Assembly (NCBI GenBank): GCA_000223255.2
Contig: AFUT01000008.1
Location: forward strand, 124,001-188,000
DNA from: Streptococcus infantis SK970
Lineage (GTDB): Bacteria > Bacillota > Bacilli > Lactobacillales > Streptococcaceae
Reading direction: 5' to 3'
Length of the DNA stretch: 64,000 nucleotides
The notes under the pieces: generated by a model
The model's input: the letters and a program-made list of their open reading frames with translations, nothing else
Told to the model about the DNA's origin: nothing
Database searches by the model: none
Shown here: positions 28,654 through 37,107 of the stretch, piece by piece
How the letters are laid out: every line of letters starts with the position of its first letter
Position numbering within the stretch: position 1 is the first letter of the stretch
Position numbers and translations under genes: made by a program

Positions 28654-29656
28654 AATTTCTAATTTTGTCCTTTATACGACACCTAATGGTGATGTTAATT
28701 TAGATATTCTCTTACAAGATGAAAATCTTTGGTTGACACAAAAAGGGATTTCCGAGTTATTCGGAGTTTCTAAATCAACAGTTAGTCACCATTTATCAAA
28801 TATTTATAGTGATGGCGAGTTAGATAAGCTGGCAACTGTTCGAAAATTTCGAACAGTTCAAAAAGAGGGAAATAGAGCGGTTCAGCGCGAATTGGAGTAT
28901 TATAATCTTGATGCTATCATATCAGTTGGTTATCGTGCTAACTCAACAAAGGCGACACAATTTCGAATTTGGGCAACGAATACCTTAAAAGAATTTATTA
29001 TTAAGGGGTTCGTACTTGATGATGAGCGTCTTAAACAGGGACAAACGGTCTTTAGTCAAGATTACTTCCGTGAACTCTTAGAGCGAATCCGTTCCATCCG
29101 TGCTAGTGAACGCCGTATTTATCAGCAAATAACCGATATATTTGCGGAATGCGCTATTGACTACGATAGAAATTCTGAAATCACTAAGAATTTCTATGCC
29201 ATGGTGCAGAACAAGTTCCATTTTGCTATTACAGGTAATACCGCTGCTGAGATTATTTATCATAAGGCAGATGCTGAAAAGAAACAAATGGGATTAACGA
29301 CTTGGAAGAATGCACCAGATGGCCGAGTACTGAAATCGGATGTTACGGTTGCTAAGAATTATTTGCAAGAAACTGAAATCCGTCAACTAGAGCGTACCGT
29401 AACCTCTTACTTCGACTATATTGAAGGTTTGGTTGAGCGACGCAATACCTTTACCATGCAATCTTTGGCGGAAAGTATTGACCGCTTCCTTTCTTTTAAT
29501 GAATATGAAATTCTAGAAGGAAAAGGAACTATTTCTAAAAAACAGGCAGATGAGAAAGCCAGTCAAGAATATGAGAAATTCAATCGTACCCAGAAAATCG
29601 TATCGGATTTTGACAAGCAAATCAAAAAACTAATGGCAGGTGACAAAGATGAGTAA
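28646..29656 (+). CDS. RhuM-family protein
   Basis: The 336-residue protein begins NEISNFVLYTTPNGDVNLDI and has the RhuM hallmark WLTQKGISELFGVSKSTVS, a helix-turn-helix-like region, then ELEYYNLDAIISVGYR and a helical C terminus. RhuM proteins, named from a Salmonella pathogenicity island, often sit between the methyltransferase and specificity genes of type I restriction loci; their function is unknown, though phage Bro/KilA-like DNA binding is suggested by the N terminus. ATG overlaps the stop of the preceding gene (ATGAATGA), and its own stop overlaps the next ATG, so the three are translationally coupled. Confidence 0.85.
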   Translation: MNEISNFVLYTTPNGDVNLDILLQDENLWLTQKGISELFGVSKSTVSHHLSNIYSDGELDKLATVRKFRTVQKEGNRAVQRELEYYNLDAIISVGYRANSTKATQFRIWATNTLKEFIIKGFVLDDERLKQGQTVFSQDYFRELLERIRSIRASERRIYQQITDIFAECAIDYDRNSEITKNFYAMVQNKFHFAITGNTAAEIIYHKADAEKKQMGLTTWKNAPDGRVLKSDVTVAKNYLQETEIRQLERTVTSYFDYIEGLVERRNTFTMQSLAESIDRFLSFNEYEILEGKGTISKKQADEKASQEYEKFNRTQKIVSDFDKQIKKLMAGDKDE

Positions 29657-30698
29657 GTTAAAATTGACGGATGTGGAGTGGGGAGAGTTTAAGGTAGGGG
29701 ATATTTTTGAAATATTTACTGGCTCTCTTATTGATAATCCTAAGTCAGGAACAATACCTCGCATTACAGCAACAGATGTTAATAATGGGGTTGCTATGTT
29801 TACAAGTCGGTATGAAGAAAAAGCGAGATATTTTTCAAATTTTATAAGTGTTTCTTTCTTAGGAAGTGTTTTTTATCATAAAGATACAGTAAGTTTGGAT
29901 ATGAAAATACATGGCATAAAACCGTGTAGATATGAATTAAAAAGTGAGAGTGCTCTTTTCCTAATACCTTTGATAAAGAATTTCTCTTTTAAATATAGTT
30001 ATGGTTATCAACTTTCAACTAGAATATTAGTAAATCAAAAACTCATGCTCCCTATCGATTTCCAAGGTCAGCCTAACTGGCAGTTCATGGAAGACTACAT
30101 CAAGCAAGAACAGAAGCAACAAGCTCAAAAAATCATTGATTATTATGAACGTAAATTGGTTGAGTTAGCTGGAGATGTGGTAGGACTAGATAAGGTAGAA
30201 TGGAAAACGTTTCGTTTCACTGAAGTTTTTCAAGAAATTCAAAGAGGAAAACGTCTGACAAAAGCTAATCAGACAAACGGTCCTAAACCATATATTTCCT
30301 CAACTTCTGAAAACAATGGTGTAGATGCCTTTATTGGAAATGAAACAGGGATTCGAAAATTTGAAGATGTCCTCACTCTTGCTAATAGCGGAAGTGTCGG
30401 ATCCACATTCTATCAGCAATTTGAGTTTGTGGCTAGTGATCATGTAACGGCTTTAAAGTCTGAAAATGCAGACAAATATGCTTATCTATTTTTATCTACC
30501 GTTGTTAAACGCTTAGAAGAAAAATATTCTTTTAACAGAGAGATTAACGACACCCGTATAAAAAGAGAAAAACTCATTCTTCCAGCTGATAAAGAAGGTA
30601 ACCCTAATTTCCAATATATGTCTGACTTTGTGAAAAAATTAGAACTGGATAAAGCCCAAGAAGTGCTCGAATATATATATATATATATATCAGAGTGA
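29649..30698 (+). CDS. hsdS: type I-like specificity subunit with two target-recognition domains
   Basis: The product of about 349 residues has two repeats, each a target-recognition domain followed by a helical conserved region. The first begins VEWGEFKVGDIFEIFTG and ends with the helix YIKQEQKQQAQKIIDYYERK; the second begins VEWKTFRFTEVFQEIQRGKR and ends YMSDFVKKLELDKAQEVLEY. It would guide the fused nuclease-methyltransferase to a bipartite site. The frame ends just after an (AT)10 tract that encodes YIYIYI. Loss of one AT unit would carry translation into the following frame. The ATG at 29649 overlaps the RhuM stop. Confidence 0.88.
   Translation: MSKLKLTDVEWGEFKVGDIFEIFTGSLIDNPKSGTIPRITATDVNNGVAMFTSRYEEKARYFSNFISVSFLGSVFYHKDTVSLDMKIHGIKPCRYELKSESALFLIPLIKNFSFKYSYGYQLSTRILVNQKLMLPIDFQGQPNWQFMEDYIKQEQKQQAQKIIDYYERKLVELAGDVVGLDKVEWKTFRFTEVFQEIQRGKRLTKANQTNGPKPYISSTSENNGVDAFIGNETGIRKFEDVLTLANSGSVGSTFYQQFEFVASDHVTALKSENADKYAYLFLSTVVKRLEEKYSFNREINDTRIKREKLILPADKEGNPNFQYMSDFVKKLELDKAQEVLEYIYIYISE
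30671..30690. repeat. (AT)10 dinucleotide tract at the end of hsdS
   Basis: Ten perfect AT units lie inside the coding frame, eight bases before the hsdS stop. The downstream specificity frame is offset so that nine or twelve units would fuse the two frames, while ten gives a stop at 30696-30698. Such tracts are classical sites of slipped-strand phase variation. Confidence 0.85.
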
Positions 30699-31237
30699 AG
30701 AACATTCTTGAAGAAAAAGTTTGTGAAATTTCTTGGAAAGATTTCTGGATTGAGGATGTTTGTGAGATTAAATCGGGCGTTCGTTTAACAAAAGCCAATC
30801 AAGAAATAGGATTGAGACCATTTGTAGGTGCTAGCGATAGCGATAATGGGGTTACAGCCTTTGTATCTAATACAAATAAAAGTCTTGATGCAAATGTACT
30901 CGGTGTAAATTACAATGGTAGTGTCGTCGAGAATTTCTATCATCCCTACGAAGCTATTTTTTCTGATGATGTCAAACGATTGAAATGGAAAGACGAAATA
31001 TACGGAAACAAATATACCTACCTTTTCTTGAAACAAATGATTTTGTCTCAAAAAATCAAGTATGCCTATGGATATAAATTCAATGGCGAACGTATGAAAC
31101 GTCAAAAGATTATGTTACCAGTTACTGAAACTGGATTACCAGATTATGACTATATGATTTCTTATATGCAAAAACAAGAGTTAGAACAAATTTTTAAGAT
31201 ATTGAACTACTTAAACAAGGAGAACACACATGTCTAA
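30695..31237 (+). CDS. third target-recognition domain of the specificity protein
   Basis: The 180-residue frame contains one target-recognition domain ([20 protein letters not shown], then [20 protein letters not shown]) and a terminal conserved helix ([20 protein letters not shown]). It resembles the second domain of hsdS closely in the RLTKANQ region. Its only start is a GTG overlapping the hsdS stop (GTGA) with no ribosome site, so it is made either by coupling or as a fusion when the AT tract changes length. Its end overlaps the valS ATG by eight bases, and the valS ribosome site (AAGGAG) lies inside its coding region. Confidence 0.8.
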   Translation: MKNILEEKVCEISWKDFWIEDVCEIKSGVRLTKANQEIGLRPFVGASDSDNGVTAFVSNTNKSLDANVLGVNYNGSVVENFYHPYEAIFSDDVKRLKWKDEIYGNKYTYLFLKQMILSQKIKYAYGYKFNGERMKRQKIMLPVTETGLPDYDYMISYMQKQELEQIFKILNYLNKENTHV

Positions 31238-33881
31238 AGAACTTTCACCTAAATACAATCCAGCCGAGGTTGAGGCTGGTCGTTACCAAAAATGGCTTGA
31301 TGCGGATGTTTTCAAGCCTTCTGGCGATAAAAAGGCTAAGCCTTACTCAATCGTGATTCCACCACCAAACGTAACTGGGAAACTCCACCTTGGTCACGCT
31401 TGGGACACAACTCTTCAAGATATCATCATCCGTCAAAAACGCATGCAAGGTTTTGATACGCTTTGGCTTCCAGGGATGGACCACGCGGGGATTGCGACTC
31501 AGGCTAAGGTTGAGGAGCGCTTGCGTGGTGAGGGCATTACACGTTATGACCTGGGTCGTGAGAAATTCCTCGACAAAGTCTGGGAATGGAAAGACGAATA
31601 TGCCACTACCATTAAGGAACAATGGGGCAAGATGGGGCTCTCTGTAGACTACTCTCGCGAGCGGTTCACGCTTGACGAAGGTTTGTCAAAAGCCGTTCGT
31701 AAAGTCTTTGTGGACCTATACAAGAAAGGTTGGATCTACCGTGGTGAATTTATCATCAACTGGGACCCAGCAGCTCGCACAGCCCTTTCTGATATCGAGG
31801 TGATTCACAAGGATGTCGAAGGTGCCTTCTACCACATGAACTACATGCTGGAAGACGGCTCACGCGCCCTTGAAGTTGCGACCACTCGTCCCGAGACTAT
31901 GTTTGGGGACGTTGCGGTTGCGGTCAATCCAGAAGACCCACGCTACAAGGACTTGATTGGTAAAAACGTTATCCTTCCAATCGCTAACAAACTCATCCCA
32001 ATCGTTGGGGATGAACACGCAGATCCTGAGTTTGGTACTGGTGTCGTGAAAATCACTCCTGCCCACGATCCAAATGACTTCTTGGTTGGTCAACGCCATA
32101 ACTTGCCACAAGTCAACGTGATGAACGATGATGGAACTATGAACGACTTGGCCTTCGAATTTGCGGGCATGGACCGTTTTGAAGCTCGTAAGGCAGTCGT
32201 TGCTAAGTTGGAAGAAATCGGTGCCCTGGTTAAAATTGAAAAACGTGTCCACAGTGTTGGCCACTCAGAACGTACAGGTGTTGTGGTTGAGCCACGCTTG
32301 TCTACGCAATGGTTCGTTAAGATGGACCAATTGGCCAAGAATGCCATTGCTAACCAAGATACAGATGATAAGGTAGAATTCTACCCACCTCGTTTCAACG
32401 ATACCTTCCTCCAATGGATGGAAAATGTCCACGACTGGGTTATCTCTCGTCAGCTCTGGTGGGGTCACCAAATCCCTGCTTGGTACAATGCTGAGGGTGA
32501 AATGTATGTCGGCGAAGAAGCTCCAGAAGGTGACGGATGGACTCAAGACGAAGACGTCTTGGATACATGGTTCAGCTCTGCCCTTTGGCCATTCTCTACC
32601 ATGGGTTGGCCTGATGTCGACTCAGAAGATTTCAAACGTTACTTCCCAACTTCAACCTTGGTAACAGGTTACGACATCATCTTCTTCTGGGTGTCTCGTA
32701 TGATCTTCCAATCATTGGAATTCACTGGCCGTCAACCATTCCAAAACGTTCTGATCCACGGTCTCATCCGTGACGAGCAAGGACGTAAGATGTCTAAATC
32801 ACTCGGTAACGGAATCGACCCAATGGATGTTATCGAGAAATACGGTGCCGATGCCCTTCGTTGGTTCCTTTCAAACGGTTCTGCACCAGGCCAAGACGTG
32901 CGCTTCTCTTACGAGAAAATGGATGCTTCATGGAACTTCATTAACAAGATCTGGAACATCTCTCGCTATATCCTCATGAACAATGAAGGCTTAACCCTTG
33001 AACAAGCAACTGCCAATGTCGAAAAAGTTGCTAACAAGGAAGCTGGAAACGTCACAGACCGCTGGATTCTCCACAACCTCAATGAAACTATCGGAAAAGT
33101 CACTGAAAACTTTGATAAGTTTGAATTTGGTGTAGCTGGCCACATCCTCTATAACTTCATCTGGGATGAATTTGCAGACTGGTACGTTGAGTTGACCAAG
33201 GAAGTCCTTTATAGCGATAACGAAGAAGAGAAAGTCATCACACGTTCTGTTCTCCTTTATACTTTGGACAAGATCCTTCGTCTCCTTCACCCAATCATGC
33301 CATTCGTGACAGAGGAAATCTTTGGACAAATCTCAGAAGGCTCTATCGTTACAGCGGAATACCCAACTGTTAACCCAGCCTTTGAAGACCTTGCAGCTCA
33401 CACGGGTGTAGAAAGCCTTAAAGACTTGATCCGTACTGTTCGTAATGCGCGTGTGGAAGTAAACGTTGCACCAAGCAAGCCTATCACCATTCTTGTTAAG
33501 ACTAGTGATAGCGATTTGGAAGCCTTCTTTAACAGCAATGTCAACTATATCAAACGCTTCACAAATCCAGAGCATTTGGAAATCGCATCAACCATCCCTG
33601 CACCTGAACTCGCTATGTCAAGCGTCATCACAGGAGCAGAAATCTACTTGCCACTCGCTGACCTCCTTAATGTCGAAGAAGAACTAGCTCGTCTCGACAA
33701 GGAACTAGCTAAATGGCAAAAAGAACTGGATATGGTCGGTAAGAAACTCTCTAACGAACGCTTCGTAGCCAATGCCAAACCAGAAGTCGTCCAAAAAGAA
33801 CGCGACAAACAAGCCGACTACCAAGCTAAATACGACGCGACTGTAGCACGTATTGATGAGATGAAGAAGTTGGTGAAATAA
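31230..33881 (+). CDS. valS: valyl-tRNA synthetase
   Basis: The 883-residue class I synthetase has HIGH as HLGH at residues 53-56, KMSKS from residue 520, the large editing domain between them ([15 protein letters not shown]), and the C-terminal coiled coil ([20 protein letters not shown]) typical of ValRS. It charges tRNA-Val. Its expected control is the T-box about 5.2 kb upstream. No terminator or obvious promoter is seen just before it, so it depends on readthrough of the restriction cluster or on a hidden promoter inside it. Confidence 0.98.
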   Translation: MSKELSPKYNPAEVEAGRYQKWLDADVFKPSGDKKAKPYSIVIPPPNVTGKLHLGHAWDTTLQDIIIRQKRMQGFDTLWLPGMDHAGIATQAKVEERLRGEGITRYDLGREKFLDKVWEWKDEYATTIKEQWGKMGLSVDYSRERFTLDEGLSKAVRKVFVDLYKKGWIYRGEFIINWDPAARTALSDIEVIHKDVEGAFYHMNYMLEDGSRALEVATTRPETMFGDVAVAVNPEDPRYKDLIGKNVILPIANKLIPIVGDEHADPEFGTGVVKITPAHDPNDFLVGQRHNLPQVNVMNDDGTMNDLAFEFAGMDRFEARKAVVAKLEEIGALVKIEKRVHSVGHSERTGVVVEPRLSTQWFVKMDQLAKNAIANQDTDDKVEFYPPRFNDTFLQWMENVHDWVISRQLWWGHQIPAWYNAEGEMYVGEEAPEGDGWTQDEDVLDTWFSSALWPFSTMGWPDVDSEDFKRYFPTSTLVTGYDIIFFWVSRMIFQSLEFTGRQPFQNVLIHGLIRDEQGRKMSKSLGNGIDPMDVIEKYGADALRWFLSNGSAPGQDVRFSYEKMDASWNFINKIWNISRYILMNNEGLTLEQATANVEKVANKEAGNVTDRWILHNLNETIGKVTENFDKFEFGVAGHILYNFIWDEFADWYVELTKEVLYSDNEEEKVITRSVLLYTLDKILRLLHPIMPFVTEEIFGQISEGSIVTAEYPTVNPAFEDLAAHTGVESLKDLIRTVRNARVEVNVAPSKPITILVKTSDSDLEAFFNSNVNYIKRFTNPEHLEIASTIPAPELAMSSVITGAEIYLPLADLLNVEEELARLDKELAKWQKELDMVGKKLSNERFVANAKPEVVQKERDKQADYQAKYDATVARIDEMKKLVK

Positions 33882-33915
33882 ACACAAATAGTAATATAAA
33901 ACCAGAGGTAAACTT

Positions 33916-35071
33916 TTGAAGTATTTGGAACAAATAGTTATCTGCAATAACGAATTATCTAATGTGAATTGGATCAGAGATAATAAATTTAATTTCCATT
34001 ATGTTAATGATCATGAGAAAACATTTTCAGGAATGACAATTGGTGATATTATTTTTCATATGAATTACCTTAATAAGAAGTATCCTAAAGCTAATCTTCC
34101 TGTTTGGTTTGAAATAACTACTAAAGGCTTGGAAATAGCGGATAAATTAACATACATACTAATGGAATGTTTATGTTACTATTATCTGAATTATGAAAAT
34201 AGAAATATTCGAATATTTTGGGGACCTGAACCGACTATTTTAACAGATGGTATAAGAAAATCTCCTTTAATTCATTTAAATAAAAAATTCTCTAAAAAAA
34301 TATTTTTTGAGAAATTTTTAAGTGATGAGAGTGATACTCATTATAGAAAAGTTTATAGACTTTCTGATAAGGAAGGAGATCCATTTTATCAATCAGTAAT
34401 TCAAACTGAATTGGACTTGTTTTTAAAAAAAATGGATATTAAACGAGAATCTTCGGAGAAAATTTCTGAAATATGTGCCGAATTAATAGGTAATACATTT
34501 GAGCATGCAAGGTCAGATTGTTTAATTGATATAGACTTAACAGATAGTCACGGAAAAGAAGAAAAAGGGATTGTTGTTGATGGAGAATTTAAAGGTGTAA
34601 ATATAGCTATCGTAAATTTTTCAGATAAACTACTTTTCGAAGATATTAAACACAAACTAAATTCAGAAGAACTGACAGGTGAAAAATATAAAAAATTATG
34701 GATGCTTATAAAAAGCATACGAAGTTTTTTGATGATGACTATCCTGAGGATTTTTCTACTATCTTGCAGCAACTCAATTGGGAATATCCGGTAGGAAGCA
34801 AATTCAAGATGTCGGTGGAACAGGACTTTATGTGTTGCTACAATCACTGATAGAGGACTCAGATTTAAGTAACTGTTATGTTTTATCAGGAAAACATATA
34901 ATTATTTTTAATGATGATTATTTATTTGAAAATGAAGAGCAGTGGATGTGTTACAATGAAGAGAAAAACTTTGTTGATTATCCACCGAATAAGAATATAA
35001 TAGGTGAGTGTCCGATTTTTTTCCCAGGGACAGCTTATAATCTGAATTTTGTAATAGAAGTGGAGCAGTAA
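33916..35071 (+). CDS. GHKL-type ATPase of a STAS-linked pair (frameshifted)
   Basis: The repaired protein has about 385 residues. Residues 180-200 carry a GHKL N-box, ICAELIGNTFEHARSD (Glu189, Asn193). The C-terminal half has the glycine-rich G2 loop, IQDVGGTGLYVLLQSL. The N-terminal 170 residues match nothing I recognise. Two deletions break it: A6 at 34690-34695 and T5 at 34751-34755; adding both bases joins the parts as YKKIMDAYKKHTKFF and FYYLAATQLGISGRKQ. The start is TTG at 33916 after AGAGG. The gene directly abuts a small STAS-like gene, recalling anti-sigma kinase/antagonist pairs such as SpoIIAB/SpoIIAA. It lies between valS and a type II restriction system; the base composition is more AT-rich than valS. 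Confidence 0.7.
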
Positions 35072-35356
35072 ATGGAGAAAATAGTAATTAAAGGAATTCC
35101 AACCTCATTAGCAAGACTGATTGGTTTTGAATTAGGGGTTCATGTCTATGAGGAAAATAACCTGGATAAGGTTGATCTAAATAATGTAGTTGAAATTATC
35201 TTTCCAACTACAATTGAAAAAATTTCATCCTCGTTTGTGCAAGGTTTTTTTGCAGGTTTTGTAAAAAAAGTGGGTAAAAACACTGCTAAGAAACAGGTTG
35301 TTATAAAAATGAAAGATGATGAACTAACGAAAATGTTTTATAAGAAATTATACTAG
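35072..35356 (+). CDS. STAS-like (DUF4325-type) small protein
   Basis: The 94-residue protein has alternating strands and helices: VVEIIFPTTIEKISSSFVQG followed by a helix and VVIKMKDDELTKMFYKK. This matches the STAS-like DUF4325 pattern, in which the strand-'F(P)..I..IS.SF..G' segment corresponds to the phospho-acceptor loop region of STAS proteins. The ATG follows the ATPase stop immediately (TAA-ATG), so the two are coupled. A partner or switch for the ATPase is the likely role; whether a serine here is phosphorylated is unknown. Confidence 0.65.
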   Translation: MEKIVIKGIPTSLARLIGFELGVHVYEENNLDKVDLNNVVEIIFPTTIEKISSSFVQGFFAGFVKKVGKNTAKKQVVIKMKDDELTKMFYKKLY

Positions 35357-35367
35357 TAGGAGGGATA

Positions 35368-35756
35368 ATGGAGTTATCAGATGTAATTGCTATATTTGCA
35401 TTGCTGATATCAGGTTTTGCATTGTATAAGCAAATAAAAAAGGATAAAGTGTCTCAGAATACCGTTTTTTCAATCAAATATTCTTAAATTTTTTAACTCA
35501 AGACTGCGTTGAAGCGAGAAATGATATTAGATTTGATAATCATGGAAGACTTGAAAATACAAAAAGATTCGAGGAGCTTATTGCCGAATTAGGTAATAAA
35601 ATTTCTTTCTACGAGTATGTTGATAAAATTTTTTATGATCAATTGAAAAATTTATTAACAGAATTGGATGATTTAGTTGTTGATGATAAAGAATATAAAG
35701 GGAAAAACAAACGGATCACTCGAATAAAATTGATAAAAAATATCGGAATTATTTAA
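35368..35756 (+). CDS. small membrane-anchored protein of unknown function (frameshifted)
   Basis: When one T is restored in the T6 run at 35465-35470, the frame encodes about 128 residues: a single N-terminal membrane helix (DVIAIFALLISGFALYKQI), then a soluble cytoplasmic domain rich in charged helices (RLENTKRFEELIAELGNKIS). No family is recognised. AGGAGGG precedes the ATG, 11 bases after the STAS-like gene, so it belongs to the same small operon. A membrane-tethered output component for the ATPase/STAS pair is possible but unproven. Confidence 0.6.
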
Positions 35757-35766
35757 GTTAATTATG

Positions 35767-35781
35767 GACAAATATTTTGTC
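35767..35781. promoter_or_regulatory. inverted repeat upstream of the cytosine methyltransferase gene
   Basis: GACAAA-TAT-TTTGTC is a perfect 6-base inverted repeat with a 3-base centre, 34 bases before the methyltransferase ATG. It is a possible operator; no C-protein gene is visible nearby. Confidence 0.35.
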
Positions 35782-35814
35782 AAATAATTTTCTATTTAGA
35801 AAGCAGGTTACTAC

Positions 35815-37035
35815 ATGACAAATTCTGTAAGTTCGAACCGACCTGAGAAATACAACATTGCAGCTTTCTTCTCAGGTGTTGGGGGAATTGAGTTGGGATT
35901 TGAACAGACCAACGAGTTCAGAGTGGTGTATGCCAATGAATTTGATAAGTATGCGCGTCAGACTTATCAGGTAAACCATCCAGATACCTATTTGGATGGT
36001 CGTGATATTCACGATGTTCAGCCAGAGGATATTCCAGCTGAGCGCGTGGATGTAATTATGGGAGGTTTCCCTTGTCAGGCCTTTAGTATTGCAGGTTATC
36101 GCAAGGGCTTTGATGATGATCGTGGCGATCTTTTCTTCGAATTGCTTCGAATGATTGAGGGATGTAAACCTCGGGCTATCTTCATCGAAAACGTCAAGAA
36201 CATGGTCGGTCATGACCATGGCAATACCTTCAAGGTCATTCGTGAAGCCTTGACCGAGAACAACTACTTCATCAAGTGGAAGGTTCTTAACGGAAAAGAC
36301 TATGGAAATATCCCACAAAACCGTGAACGTATCTACATTGTAGGGTTTGATACCAAGGAAGCCTATGACTTGTTTGAATTCCCAGAGGAAATCAAGCTGA
36401 CTACTTCTCTTCAGGATGTGATTAACTTTGGTGACAAGCTAGACGAGGTCTACTACTACCGTGAAGGCAAGCAGAATTTCTACGATCAGTTGAAGTTTGA
36501 AGTCACAAGCCAAGACACAGTTTACCAGTGGCGTCGTCAGTACGTCCGTGAAAATAAAAACGGAGTTGTCCCTACTCTCACAGCAAATATGGGAACAGGT
36601 GGACACAACGTTCCATTGATTTTGACGGACAGTGGCGAGATTCGTAAACTGACTCCCAAAGAAACCTTTAACGTTCAAGGATACCCTAAATCCTTTAAAA
36701 TCCCAGAAGGAGTTTCTAACGGTCAGCTATACAAGCAAGCAGGAAATAGCGTAGTTGTTCCTGTGATTAAACGCATCGCAGAGAATGTTGCCAAGGCTTT
36801 GAACGAAAGCCAAGGGAAATCTCAACTTGACCGCTCAGGAAAATTTGCCATTATCTATACCAAGATGAATGGCCAGTTTGAAGGGCAGTCCTATGTCAAG
36901 GATTTTGTGGATAGCTATGACCAGGCTCTTGAAAAAATCAAGTCTTATGACGATGGTTTAGCGATTCTGTCAGACGAAGAGTATTTGAGATTTGTAAAAA
37001 AACAAGGCAAACTCGAATTTTACAGTATTAATTAA
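35815..37035 (+). CDS. DNA (cytosine-5-)-methyltransferase
   Basis: The 406-residue enzyme contains the ordered C5 motifs: I (AAFFSGVGGIELGFE, near 16-30), IV with the catalytic cysteine (GGFPCQAFSIAG, Cys87), VI (IFIENVKNM), VIII (QNRERIYIVGF), a target-recognition region with VPTLTANMGTGGHN, and IX-X (NVQGYP, LYKQAGNSVVVPVI). It protects host DNA from the nuclease encoded next. About 70 residues after motif X form an extra C-terminal tail (YTKMNGQFEGQSYVKDF). The recognition site cannot be inferred reliably. The better-conserved codon use here contrasts with the AT-rich genes just before. Confidence 0.93.
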   Translation: MTNSVSSNRPEKYNIAAFFSGVGGIELGFEQTNEFRVVYANEFDKYARQTYQVNHPDTYLDGRDIHDVQPEDIPAERVDVIMGGFPCQAFSIAGYRKGFDDDRGDLFFELLRMIEGCKPRAIFIENVKNMVGHDHGNTFKVIREALTENNYFIKWKVLNGKDYGNIPQNRERIYIVGFDTKEAYDLFEFPEEIKLTTSLQDVINFGDKLDEVYYYREGKQNFYDQLKFEVTSQDTVYQWRRQYVRENKNGVVPTLTANMGTGGHNVPLILTDSGEIRKLTPKETFNVQGYPKSFKIPEGVSNGQLYKQAGNSVVVPVIKRIAENVAKALNESQGKSQLDRSGKFAIIYTKMNGQFEGQSYVKDFVDSYDQALEKIKSYDDGLAILSDEEYLRFVKKQGKLEFYSIN

Positions 37036-37107
37036 CGAATATATATAAGAGGATTAGTGAAAAACTAATCTTCTTTTGATATACTGAAAATAGAAAAGAG
37101 GGCGCTT

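Noticed and set aside
30671..30690. AT tract as a simple transcription start (-10) element
   Set aside because: It is in frame within hsdS and pure AT over 20 bases; a tandem repeat explains it better, though promoter activity is not excluded.
35072..35356. STAS-like gene as an antitoxin of a toxin-antitoxin pair
   Set aside because: The upstream partner has GHKL ATPase motifs rather than a toxin fold; the size and order do not fit known TA families.
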